Source of the DNA: Streptomyces sp. NBC_00335
GTDB taxonomy: Bacteria > Actinomycetota > Actinomycetes > Streptomycetales > Streptomycetaceae
Assembly (NCBI RefSeq): GCF_036127095.1
Contig: NZ_CP108006.1
Span: forward strand, 6,811,501-6,875,500
DNA length: 64,000 nucleotides
Reading direction: 5' to 3'
Positions within the stretch are counted from its first letter, which is position 1, and each line of letters opens with the position of its first letter. The position numbers were made by a program, and so were the translations under genes. Shown piece after piece: positions 49,497-57,465 of this stretch. Under the pieces are notes generated by a model that saw only the letters and a program-made list of their open reading frames with translations, searched no databases and was not told the origin of the DNA.

Positions 49497-49502
49497 TAGG
49501 CT
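49497..49502 (+). promoter_or_regulatory. -10 element of mshC, leaderless start
   Basis: TAGGCT lies seven bases before the ATG of mshC, with no RBS between, so transcription likely begins at the start codon. The -35 is weak (TTCGTT, 49472-49477, 19 bases upstream). Confidence 0.5.
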
Positions 49503-49508
49503 CGACGC

Positions 49509-50738
49509 ATGCATGCCTGGCCCGCTTCTGAGGTCCCCGCCCTTCCTGGCAAGGGCCGCGACCTCCAGATCCACGACACCGCGACCCAAGGGACGATCAC
49601 CCTCGCCCCCGGTCCCGTCGCCCGTATCTACGTCTGCGGGATCACCCCGTACGACGCGACGCACATCGGTCACGCGGCGACCTACAACGCGTTCGACCTC
49701 GTGCAGCGCGTGTGGCTCGACACCAAGCGGCAGGTCATCTACGTCCAGAACGTCACGGACGTCGACGATCCACTGCTGGAGCGGGCCCTGCGCGACAACC
49801 AGGACTGGACCGAGCTCGCCGAACGCGAGACGGCCCTCTTCCGCGAGGACATGACCGCCCTGCGGATGCTCCCCCCGCAGCACTACATCGGCGCCGTCGA
49901 GGCCATACCCGGCATCGTGCCGCTGGTCGAGCGGCTGCGGGACGCCGGCGCCGCCTACGAGCTGGACGGCGACGTCTACTTCTCGGTGGAGTCCGACCCG
50001 AACTTCGGCAAGGTGTCCAACCTGGACGCCGAGGCGATGCGGCTGCTGTCGGCCGAGCGCGGTGGTGACCCGGACCGGGCGGGCAAGAAGAACCCGCTCG
50101 ACCCGATGCTGTGGATGGCGGCCCGCCCGGGCGAGCCGAGCTGGGACGGCGGCTCGCTGGGCCGCGGCCGGCCCGGCTGGCACATCGAGTGCGTGGCCAT
50201 CGCCCTGGACCACCTGGGGATGACCTTCGACATCCAGGGCGGCGGCTCCGACCTGGCCTTCCCGCACCACGAGATGGGCGCCTCGCACGCCCAGGTCCTG
50301 ACGGGCGAGTTCCCGATGGCCAAGGCGTACGTACACGCCGGGATGGTCGCGCTGCACGGCGAGAAGATGTCGAAGTCCAAGGGCAACCTGGTCTTCGTAT
50401 CGGCCCTGCGGCGGGCGGGCGTGGACCCGGCGGCGATCCGCCTGGCCCTGCTCTCGCACCACTACCGCGCGGACTGGGAGTGGACCGACGAGGTCCTCGC
50501 CCAGGCGGTGACCCGCCTGGAGCGCTGGCGCGCGGCCGTCTCCCGCCCCGACGGCATCCCGGCGGACGCCCTGGTCGAGGAGGTCCGCGAGGCCCTCTCC
50601 AACGACCTGGACGCGCCTGCTGCTCTCGCGGCGGTGGACCGCTGGGTCGAGCGGCAGCTCGTCTCCGACGGGGACGACGAGTCGGCCCCGGGCCTGGTGT
50701 CCCGCACGGTGGATGCCCTGCTGGGCGTGGCCCTGTAA
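49509..50738 (+). CDS. mshC: Cysteine--1-D-myo-inosityl 2-amino-2-deoxy-alpha-D-glucopyranoside ligase
   Basis: A 409-residue enzyme of mycothiol biosynthesis that joins cysteine to GlcN-Ins with ATP. It is a cysteinyl-tRNA synthetase paralogue without the anticodon domain. The Rossmann fold carries the HIGH-type THIGHAAT after the zinc Cys ([10 protein letters not shown]), further zinc ligands are in [15 protein letters not shown], the substrate region is [13 protein letters not shown], and KMSKS is intact (EKMSKSKGN). The length agrees with MshC. Mycothiol is the main low-molecular-weight thiol of streptomycetes. Confidence 0.96.
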   Translation: MHAWPASEVPALPGKGRDLQIHDTATQGTITLAPGPVARIYVCGITPYDATHIGHAATYNAFDLVQRVWLDTKRQVIYVQNVTDVDDPLLERALRDNQDWTELAERETALFREDMTALRMLPPQHYIGAVEAIPGIVPLVERLRDAGAAYELDGDVYFSVESDPNFGKVSNLDAEAMRLLSAERGGDPDRAGKKNPLDPMLWMAARPGEPSWDGGSLGRGRPGWHIECVAIALDHLGMTFDIQGGGSDLAFPHHEMGASHAQVLTGEFPMAKAYVHAGMVALHGEKMSKSKGNLVFVSALRRAGVDPAAIRLALLSHHYRADWEWTDEVLAQAVTRLERWRAAVSRPDGIPADALVEEVREALSNDLDAPAALAAVDRWVERQLVSDGDDESAPGLVSRTVDALLGVAL

Positions 50739-50756
50739 TACCTGCGGTGCCGCGGC

Positions 50757-50882
50757 CGGGGGCTCCGCCCCCGGACCCCCGCGCCTCGAACGCCGGCGAG
50801 GCTGGATTTGGGGCTGGATTGCCGTCAGGCAATTCCAGCCCCTCCGGCGTTTGAGGAGCGGGGTCCGGGGCGGAGCCCCGGG
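50757..50882. repeat. Large imperfect palindromic intergenic repeat of the Streptomyces type
   Basis: The outer arms are GGGGCTCCGCCCCCGGACCCC and its complement around GGGGTCCGGGGCGGAGCCCC. The middle arms carry CGAACGCCGGCGAGG and CCGGCGTTTGAGGAG, and the tip is GGGGCTGGATTGCC facing GGCAATTCCAGCCCC. This arrangement is a common dispersed intergenic element of Streptomyces chromosomes. It lies between convergent mshC and the PAC2 gene. Confidence 0.85.
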
Positions 50883-50893
50883 AAACGGCGAAA

Positions 50894-50927
50894 GGGCGGG
50901 GCGGGGAGAAAATCCCCTGCCCCGCCC
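50894..50927. terminator. Hairpin next to the PAC2 gene stop
   Basis: GGGCGGGGCGGGGA pairs with TCCCC and GCCCCGCCC (one bulged T) around GAAAA. It is 10 bases from the stop of the minus-strand PAC2 gene. Confidence 0.7.
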
Positions 50928-50937
50928 CACCACCCGG

Positions 50938-51939
50938 CTACGCCTCCGGAGGCGCCTCGTCCTCGTCCGGCGAGGCCGCCGCAGAGCCCGGGGGCTCGTC
51001 CCCGGACCCGGACGACTCCGGCTTGCGCTTCGGCGCCCGGGGCAGCCCGCCGGAGGTGTCCCGCAGGTACGACCCGTCGCCCGGATCCGGCGCGGCGGAA
51101 GGATCACGCCGCCGCAGGTACCGCTCGAACTCCCGGGCGATCGCGTCCCCGGAGGCCTCCGGCAGGTCGGCGGTGTCCCGCGCTTCCTCCAGCGTCTGGA
51201 CGTACTCCGCCACCTCGCTGTCCTCGGCGGCCAGTTGGTCCACGCCCAGCTGCCACGCCCGCGCGTCCTCCGGGAGTTCGCCCAGCGGGATCCGGATGTC
51301 GATCAGATCCTCCAGCCGGTTGAGCAGCGCGAGGGTCGCCTTCGGGTTCGGCGGCTGGGACACGTAGTGCGGCACCGCCGCCCACAGGGACACCGCCGGC
51401 ACCCCGGCATGGGTGCAGGCCTCCTGCAGGATGCCCACGATCCCGGTCGGGCCCTCGTACTTGGTCTCCTCCAGGTCCATCGTCCGCGCGAGATCCGCGT
51501 CCGAAGTCACCCCGCTGACCGGCACCGGACGGGTGTGCGGGGTGTCGCCCAGCAGTGCCCCCAGGATGACGACCATCTCCACGCCCAGCTCGTGGGCGAA
51601 GCCCAGGATCTCGTTGCAGAACGAACGCCACCGCATGGACGGTTCGATGCCCCGCACCAGCACCAGGTCGCGCGGTTTGGTCCCGCCGATCCTGACCACC
51701 GAAAGCCGGGTCGTCGGCCACGTGATCTTCCGTACCCCGTTGTCCAGCCACACCGTCGGCCGGTTGACCTGGAAGTCGTAGTAGTCCTCGGCGTCCAGAG
51801 CCGCGAAGACCTCGCCCTTCCACTCCCGGTCCAGGTGTGCGACCGCACCGGAGGCCGCGTCACCCGCGTCGTTCCAGCCCTCGAACGCGGCCACCATGAC
51901 CGGGTCGATCAGCTCGGGCACGCCCTCAAGCTCGATCAC
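50938..51939 (-). CDS. parJ: PAC2 family protein, likely ParJ orthologue
   Basis: A 333-residue protein with a PAC2 domain (IDPVMVAAFEGWNDAGDAASGAV, VVILGALLGDTPHTRPVPV, VPHYVSQPPNPKATLALLNRL) and an acidic, Pro/Ser-rich tail of about 60 residues. The position between glpD and mshC matches S. coelicolor SCO1662, which I recall as ParJ, a partner of ParA in sporulation septation; the symbol rests on that order. GTG 51939 follows GAAGGAGACCTGG. A hairpin separates it from glpD, so it is probably transcribed separately or by read-through. Confidence 0.8.
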   Translation of the reverse strand: MIELEGVPELIDPVMVAAFEGWNDAGDAASGAVAHLDREWKGEVFAALDAEDYYDFQVNRPTVWLDNGVRKITWPTTRLSVVRIGGTKPRDLVLVRGIEPSMRWRSFCNEILGFAHELGVEMVVILGALLGDTPHTRPVPVSGVTSDADLARTMDLEETKYEGPTGIVGILQEACTHAGVPAVSLWAAVPHYVSQPPNPKATLALLNRLEDLIDIRIPLGELPEDARAWQLGVDQLAAEDSEVAEYVQTLEEARDTADLPEASGDAIAREFERYLRRRDPSAAPDPGDGSYLRDTSGGLPRAPKRKPESSGSGDEPPGSAAASPDEDEAPPEA

Positions 51940-52015
51940 CCAGGTCTCCTTCCGAAGTTCCCTTGTGTACGTGGGTCAGCCTAAGCCTTGAAGAGGCACC
52001 GGCCACAGCCCACGA

Positions 52016-52049
52016 CAGAGGGGCGGTTCCCCCTGGAACCGCCCCTCTG
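52016..52049. terminator. Terminator of the glycerol operon
   Basis: Perfect 15-bp arms CAGAGGGGCGGTTCC and GGAACCGCCCCTCTG with a four-base loop lie 17 bases after the glpD stop (minus strand). Confidence 0.9.
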
Positions 52050-52066
52050 CCCGTTCACGACACCGC

Positions 52067-53674
52067 TTATGCCTTGTCGGCCAGCATCTCCTCGACGCGG
52101 CCGCGCACTTCGGCGCTGTCCAGACCGCGCACCGTCACCGTCGTACGGCGGCGCAGCACGTCGTCGGCCGTCTCGGCCCACTCGTTGTCACGGGCGTAGG
52201 CGACCTGCGCCCAGATCTCCGGACCGTCCGGGTGGATCCGCTCGGCCAGCGCCGGGTCCTCGTTCGCCAGGCGCGCGATGTCGAAGGCCAGCGAGCCGTA
52301 GTGCGAGGCCAGGTGCCGCGCGGTCAGCGGGTCCATCCGGGAGCCCGGCTCGCGGTCCACGAGCAGCCGGTGCGCCACCGCGTTGGGGTTGGCGACACCG
52401 GGCAGCGCGATCCGTCGTACGAGGGACTTCACCGGCTCCATGTCCTCGGTCAGCGGGCTGCCGGGAAGCTTGGCCAGCTTGTCCATGACCACGCGGCCGA
52501 TGTGCCGGTACGTGGTCCACTTGCCGCCGGCCACCGACAGCATGCCGCCCGCGCCCTCGGAGACGACCGTCTCGCGCTTGGCCTTCTCCACCCCGCCCGG
52601 GCCGCCGGGCAGCACGCGCAGGCCCGCGAAGGCGTACGTCATCAGCGAGCGGTCCAGATCGGCGTCCTTCACCGAGAAGGCCGCCTCGTTCAGGATCTGC
52701 TGGATGTCGCCCTCGGTGGCCCGCACGTCCGCCGGGTCGCCCTCGTACACCTCGTCGGTGGTGCCCAGCAGCAGCTGGTCCTCCCACGGCAGGGCGAAGG
52801 TGATGCGGTACTTGTCGATCGGGGTGGCCATGGCGGCCTTCCACGGCGACTTGCGCTTCATCACGATGTGCGCGCCCTTGGACAGCCGGATGGAGGGCAT
52901 CGAGTGCTTGTCCTCCATGCGCCGCAGGTGGTCCACCCACGGGCCGGTGGCGTTCAGCACGACGCGGGCGTCCACGCCGAACTCGGTGCCGTCCAGGCGG
53001 TCCTTGAGCTCGGCGCCGGAGACCCGGCCGCGCGTCATGCGCAGACCGGTGACCTCGGCGTGGTTCAGGACGACCGCGCCCGACTCGACGGCCGCGCGGA
53101 CCGTCATGACGGCGACGCGCGAGTCGTTCATCTGGTGGTCGTAGTAGACGGCCACGGCCTTGAGGTTGTCCGTCTTCAGACCCGGGTTGTCGGCGGCGGC
53201 ACGGGCCGGAGAAATGATCTTGCCCATGCCGTCGCCGAAGCCCGAGAGCGCCGAGTACGCGAACACGCCCGCGCCCAGCTTCGCCGCGCCCACCGGACCG
53301 CCCTTGTACACCGGGAGGTAGAAGGTCAGCGGGTTGACCAGGTGCGGGGCCACGTCCTTGGCCAGGACCCGGCGCTCGTGGTGGTTCTCGGCGACCAGCT
53401 TGACCGAACCGGTCTGCAGGTAGCGCAGGCCGCCGTGGACGAGCTTGGAGGAGGCCGAGGAGGTGGCGCCGGCGAAGTCGCCGGCGTCCACCATGGCGAC
53501 CCGCAGACCCGACTGCGCGGCGTGCCAGGCCACCGAGGTGCCCAGGATCCCACCGCCGATGACCAGCAGGTCGTACGTGGCCTTCGCCAGCTGCTCACGG
53601 GTCTCGGCGCGGCTCGCGTTCGAACCGGCGGTCGGGTGCGTACCCAGGGTGGGAACGCTCTGCAGGGTGCTCAT
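52067..53674 (-). CDS. glpD: FAD-dependent glycerol-3-phosphate dehydrogenase
   Basis: A 535-residue membrane-associated flavoprotein that oxidises sn-glycerol-3-phosphate to dihydroxyacetone phosphate and feeds electrons to menaquinone. The FAD fold is DLLVIGGGILGTSVAWHAAQSGL; the family signature is SSASSKLVHGGLRYLQ; NATGPWVDHLR and a C-terminal helical domain follow. It is the third gene of the glpF-glpK-glpD operon, 43 bases after glpK. The start is an ATG after AGGAGTCAACGG. Confidence 0.96.
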   Translation of the reverse strand: MSTLQSVPTLGTHPTAGSNASRAETREQLAKATYDLLVIGGGILGTSVAWHAAQSGLRVAMVDAGDFAGATSSASSKLVHGGLRYLQTGSVKLVAENHHERRVLAKDVAPHLVNPLTFYLPVYKGGPVGAAKLGAGVFAYSALSGFGDGMGKIISPARAAADNPGLKTDNLKAVAVYYDHQMNDSRVAVMTVRAAVESGAVVLNHAEVTGLRMTRGRVSGAELKDRLDGTEFGVDARVVLNATGPWVDHLRRMEDKHSMPSIRLSKGAHIVMKRKSPWKAAMATPIDKYRITFALPWEDQLLLGTTDEVYEGDPADVRATEGDIQQILNEAAFSVKDADLDRSLMTYAFAGLRVLPGGPGGVEKAKRETVVSEGAGGMLSVAGGKWTTYRHIGRVVMDKLAKLPGSPLTEDMEPVKSLVRRIALPGVANPNAVAHRLLVDREPGSRMDPLTARHLASHYGSLAFDIARLANEDPALAERIHPDGPEIWAQVAYARDNEWAETADDVLRRRTTVTVRGLDSAEVRGRVEEMLADKA

Positions 53675-53717
53675 GTCCGTTGACTCCTACTTGCTCGTCG
53701 ATTGCGCCGCTGTGCGG

Positions 53718-55244
53718 TCAGCTGGCGTCTTCGTCATCGACCCAGCCCATGGACCGCTCCACGGCCTTGAGCCAGCTCTTGTACTCGCGATCCCGCTGCT
53801 CGGCGGGCATCCGCGGGGTCCACTCCGCCGCGCGGCGCCAGTTGGCGCGCAGGGCGTCGGTGTCGGGCCAGAAGCCGACGGCCAGGCCGGCGGCGTAGGC
53901 GGCGCCGAGGCAGGTGGTCTCGGCGACCATCGGGCGCACCACGGGGGCGTCCAGGAAGTCCGAGAGCGTCTGCATCAGCAGGTTGTTGGAGGTCATGCCG
54001 CCGTCGACCTTGAGGGCGGCGAGCTCGACGCCCGAGTCCTTGGTCATGGCGTCGGTGATCTCGCGGGTCTGCCAGGCGGTGGCCTCCAGGACGGCACGGG
54101 CGATGTGCGCCTTGGTGACGTACCGGGTGAGGCCGGTGATCACGCCGCGGGCGTCGGAGCGCCAGTACGGGGCGAACAGGCCGGAGAAGGCCGGCACGAA
54201 GTACGCGCCGCCGTTGTCCTCGACGGAGGAGGCCAGGGTCTCGATCTCGGCCGCGGACTTGATCAGGCCCATCTGGTCGCGCATCCACTGGACGAGCGAG
54301 CCGGTGACGGCGATGGAGCCCTCCAGCGCGTAGACCGGCTTCTGGTCGCCGATCTGGTAGCCGACGGTGGTCAGCAGGCCGCTGTAGGAGTTGATGATCT
54401 TGTCGCCGGTGTTCATCAGCATGAACGTTCCGGTGCCGTACGTGGACTTCGCCTCGCCCTCGGCGAAACAGGTCTGGCCGAACAGCGCGGCCTGCTGGTC
54501 GCCGAGCGCCGAGGCGACCGGGACGCCGGCGAGGACGCCCTCCTTGACGTGGCCGTAGACCTCGGCGGAGGACTTGATCTCCGGGAGGACGTTGAGGGGC
54601 ACGTCCATGGACTCGGCGATCTTCTCGTCCCAGGCCAGGGTGTGCAGGTTCATCAGCATGGTGCGCGAGGCGTTGGTGACGTCGGTGACGTGCACACCGC
54701 CCTGGGGGCCGCCGGTGAGGTTCCAGATGACCCAGGAGTCCATGGTGCCGAAGAGGATGTCCCCGGCCTCGGCGCGCTCGCGCAGGCCCTCGACGTTGTC
54801 GAGCAGCCAGCGGACCTTGGGTCCGGCGAAGTAGCTCGCCAGCGGCAGGCCGGTCTCGCGGCGGAAGCGGTCCTGGCCGACGTTGCGGCCGAGCTCCTTG
54901 CACAGGGCGTCGGTGCGGGTGTCCTGCCAGACCAGCGCGTTGTGGACCGGCTCGCCGGTGTTCTTGTCCCACAGCAGGGTGGTCTCGCGCTGGTTGGTGA
55001 TGCCGACGGCCTTGACGTCCGCCGCGGTGATCTCCGCCTTCGCGATGGCCGAGGCGACGACCTCCTGGACGTTGTTCCAGATCTCGGTGGCGTCGTGCTC
55101 GACCCAGCCCGGCTTCGGGAAGATCTGCTCGTGCTCCTTCTGGTCGACGGCGACGATGCGGCCGTCACGGTCGAAGACGATGCAGCGGGAGGAGGTGGTG
55201 CCCTGGTCGATCGCGGCGATGAAGGGGCCGGTGCTGGTGGTCAT
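53718..55244 (-). CDS. glpK: Glycerol kinase
   Basis: A 508-residue FGGY-family kinase that makes sn-glycerol-3-phosphate from glycerol and [19 protein letters not shown] is the phosphate-binding opening, [23 protein letters not shown] and [11 protein letters not shown] form the glycerol site, and [10 protein letters not shown] and [13 protein letters not shown] are the classic second-domain motifs. It lies 78 bases downstream of glpF and follows RBS AGGAGCAGCCACC. Confidence 0.97.
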   Translation of the reverse strand: MTTSTGPFIAAIDQGTTSSRCIVFDRDGRIVAVDQKEHEQIFPKPGWVEHDATEIWNNVQEVVASAIAKAEITAADVKAVGITNQRETTLLWDKNTGEPVHNALVWQDTRTDALCKELGRNVGQDRFRRETGLPLASYFAGPKVRWLLDNVEGLRERAEAGDILFGTMDSWVIWNLTGGPQGGVHVTDVTNASRTMLMNLHTLAWDEKIAESMDVPLNVLPEIKSSAEVYGHVKEGVLAGVPVASALGDQQAALFGQTCFAEGEAKSTYGTGTFMLMNTGDKIINSYSGLLTTVGYQIGDQKPVYALEGSIAVTGSLVQWMRDQMGLIKSAAEIETLASSVEDNGGAYFVPAFSGLFAPYWRSDARGVITGLTRYVTKAHIARAVLEATAWQTREITDAMTKDSGVELAALKVDGGMTSNNLLMQTLSDFLDAPVVRPMVAETTCLGAAYAAGLAVGFWPDTDALRANWRRAAEWTPRMPAEQRDREYKSWLKAVERSMGWVDDEDAS

Positions 55245-55322
55245 GGTGGCTGCTCCTGGCAGGTGTCGAAGTAGGCGGAATCAGAATGGCGGTGCGGGAG
55301 GTGCCGTGGTGCCGATTGCTGA

Positions 55323-56105
55323 TCAGGCGAACGCGATGTTGTACAGACCGCCGGCGAGCGCGGCGCCCGCGAGGGGGCCGAGCACCGGGATCCAGGAGTA
55401 GCTCCAGTCCGAGCCGCCCTTGTTGGGCAGCGGCAGCAGGGAGTGGACTATGCGCGGGCCGAGGTCGCGGACCGGGTTGATGGCGTAGCCGGTCGGGCCG
55501 CCGAGCGAGAGGCCGATGCCGACGACGACGAACGAGGTGATCAGGACGCCGATGACGCCGAGGCCCTTGCCGTCGTCCTGCAGGCCCTGGGTCAGGATGG
55601 CCAGGACCAGGACGGCGGTGCCGATGATCTCGGTCGTCAGGTTCTGGACGACGTTGCGGATCTCGGGGCCCGTGGCGAAGATCCCGAGCACCGGGCCGGC
55701 CACGTCGTGCGGGTGCGGGTCCTCGGGGCCGAGCTTGGCGTCACGGATGTGCTCCGGGTCGGCCAGGTGCGCCCGGAACTGGCCGTAGTAGGCGAGCCAC
55801 ATCAGCACCGCGCCGATCATGGCGCCGAGCAGCTGGCCGGCGAAGTAGACCGGCACGTCGCCCCAGGCGCCGTCCTTGATCGCGATGCCGACGGTGACCG
55901 CCGGGTTGAGGTGCGCACCGGAGAGCGGCGCGGAGACGTAGGCGGCGATCAGGACGGCGAAACCCCAGCCGAAGGTGATCGCGAGCCAGCCGGCGCCCCG
56001 GGCCTTGGAGCTCTTGAGCGTCAGTGCGGCGCACACGCCGCCACCGAGCAGGGTGAGCAGGGCGGTACCGATGGTCTCGCCGATGAAGATGTCGGAGCTG
56101 GACAC
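55323..56105 (-). CDS. glpF: Glycerol uptake facilitator (aquaglyceroporin)
   Basis: A 260-residue MIP channel with six helices and two half-helices. The first pore motif is intact ([10 protein letters not shown]). The second reads [13 protein letters not shown], with NPV where NPA is usual; the following Arg-Asp, which marks glycerol channels, is kept. It is the first gene of the GylR-controlled operon, with an AAGGAG RBS before a GTG start. The 329-base region upstream holds the GylR-type site. Confidence 0.94.
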   Translation of the reverse strand: MSSSDIFIGETIGTALLTLLGGGVCAALTLKSSKARGAGWLAITFGWGFAVLIAAYVSAPLSGAHLNPAVTVGIAIKDGAWGDVPVYFAGQLLGAMIGAVLMWLAYYGQFRAHLADPEHIRDAKLGPEDPHPHDVAGPVLGIFATGPEIRNVVQNLTTEIIGTAVLVLAILTQGLQDDGKGLGVIGVLITSFVVVGIGLSLGGPTGYAINPVRDLGPRIVHSLLPLPNKGGSDWSYSWIPVLGPLAGAALAGGLYNIAFA

Positions 56106-56434
56106 CCGCGACTCCTTTGTCGTTCAGGGGTGGTGGCCGCCGGGTCCCTCCGGCGGTCCACGCACTCGGTGAGTGCTGCACCGGTCCTTGGCCTTGCCAC
56201 ACCCTAACGCGTATTGCCGGTAGGTGTTCGGCATTGCCGACCGATGAACGGCAGTTTTCCGCCCAGGTGAAGCGGGCGTCAAGGGTTGACCAGGCCAATG
56301 AGCCGGATCGTTACCGGCCGGTGCGATCGAACAAATCACGCCATTCAGTGATCATCAAACGCCAAAAACCACCCAAATGCCACTTTTGTGTGGCCGTTGG
56401 GTGGTTCGGGCGGAGCGATGCGGTCAGGCCAAGG
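56106..56434 (-). promoter_or_regulatory. Glycerol operon promoter region
   Basis: This 329-base gap between gylR and glpF contains no gene. At 56205-56260 several GCCGAC/GTTCGGC-type half sites cluster (for example ATTGCCGGTAGG and CCGATGAACGGC), and it includes the GylR-type site at 56225-56241. An AT-richer stretch at 56330-56395, unusual for this genome, lies next to the 3' end of gylR. The exact promoter cannot be fixed by eye. Confidence 0.6.
56225..56241 (-). promoter_or_regulatory. GylR-type operator at glpF
   Basis: Read on the minus strand this is GTCGGCAATGCCGAACA, a near palindrome. It matches the site TTCGACAATGCTGAACA in the gylR promoter at 14 of 17 positions. GylR is known to repress the glycerol operon and itself, so the pair fits its recognition sequence. 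Confidence 0.7.
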
Positions 56435-57202
56435 TCAGAACCGGCCCGCCCCGAGATCGCGCGAAACCGACCGCGCGCAGTCCCGTACGGACGCCACCAG
56501 GGACGGCCGGGGCTCCCCGGACTCCCCGCACACCCGCTCCACCGCGCCCGCGAGGGCCACCGCGCCGACCGGCATCCTGCGGCGGTCGTGGATGGGGGCC
56601 GCCACCGAGGCGATCCCGTCCCAGGTCTCCTCGATGTCGCTGGCCCAGCCCCGGGCCCGGATGAGACCCAGGACCTCCTCGAAGCCGTCGCCGTCGGTGA
56701 CCGTGCGGGGGGTGAACGCCTCCCGCTCCACTTCCATGACCTGCGTGTGCGCCACCGGGTCGTACGCGGACAGCACCTTGCCCAGGGCCGTGGAGTGCAG
56801 TGGCTGCATGGCCCCGACCTCCAGCACCTGACGGCTGTCGTCGGGCCGGAACACGTGGTGCATGATCAGCACCCCGCTCTTGTGCAGCACCCCCACGTAC
56901 ACGCTCTCCCCGCTCGCGCGGGCCAGATCGTCCGTCCACACCAGGGCGCGCGCCCGCAGCTCGTGGACGTCCAGATAGCTGTTGCCCAGGCGCAGCAGCT
57001 CCGCGCCCAGCTGGTAGCGGCCCGACGCCGGGTCCTGCTCCACGAAACCCTCGGCCTGCAGCGTGCGCAGGATCCCGTGCGCCGTTCCCTTGGCCAGGCC
57101 CAGGGAAGAGGCCACGTCCGAGAGCCCCAGCCGGCGCTCGCCGCCCGCCAGGAGCCGCAGCATCGCAGCGGCTCGTTCGAGCGACTGGATGTTCCGTGCC
57201 AT
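56435..57202 (-). CDS. gylR: IclR family glycerol operon repressor GylR
   Basis: A 255-residue IclR regulator. The N-terminal winged helix-turn-helix is ARNIQSLERAAAMLRLLAGGERRLGLSDVASSLGLAKGTAHGILRTL. The effector domain has HSTALGKVLSAYDP and GWASDIEETWDGIASVAAPI. The length and place directly upstream of glpF on the same strand match S. coelicolor GylR, which is relieved by glycerol or glycerol-3-phosphate. ATG 57202 follows AGGAGG. Its own promoter carries the matched operator at 57226. Confidence 0.94.
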   Translation of the reverse strand: MARNIQSLERAAAMLRLLAGGERRLGLSDVASSLGLAKGTAHGILRTLQAEGFVEQDPASGRYQLGAELLRLGNSYLDVHELRARALVWTDDLARASGESVYVGVLHKSGVLIMHHVFRPDDSRQVLEVGAMQPLHSTALGKVLSAYDPVAHTQVMEVEREAFTPRTVTDGDGFEEVLGLIRARGWASDIEETWDGIASVAAPIHDRRRMPVGAVALAGAVERVCGESGEPRPSLVASVRDCARSVSRDLGAGRF

Positions 57203-57225
57203 CGCGCAGCCTCCTGCTGACGTAG

Positions 57226-57242
57226 TTCGACAATGCTGAACA
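57226..57242 (+). promoter_or_regulatory. GylR-type operator at its own promoter
   Basis: TTCGACAATGCTGAACA lies 24 bases upstream of the gylR start, followed after four bases by a second dyad-like block, GGTCGATGCCGAC (57248-57260). Position and similarity to the glpF site support autorepression. Confidence 0.7.
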
Positions 57243-57404
57243 CTATCGGTCGATGCCGACTTTGTGCATGATGAGGGCAGAGTCCACCGATACGAGTGGC
57301 CCAGGACACCCCGGCCGGAAGTCGCCATCCCCCGGGCACAGAATGCAGTCCGCCACGTGGGACGGCCTCACCGGGGCCGGGTCTCCCCCGTTACCCTGGC
57401 CGCG

Positions 57405-57430
57405 TGCACCCTTGACACAGAGGGGGTGCA
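57405..57430 (+). other. Hairpin in the metH leader
   Basis: TGCACCC and GGGTGCA, seven bases each, are 12 bases apart and lie 36 bases before the metH start. The loop contains TTGACA. I could not match this leader to a cobalamin or SAM riboswitch; whether it is a regulatory hairpin or part of a promoter is unclear. Confidence 0.35.
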
Positions 57431-57465
57431 AAGCCGACAGCCGTCGCATCCCAGGGAGCTCACCC

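Noticed and set aside
57243..57465. Cobalamin or SAM riboswitch ahead of metH
   Set aside because: I could not find the B12 box or the conserved SAM-riboswitch cores; only one short hairpin is visible.
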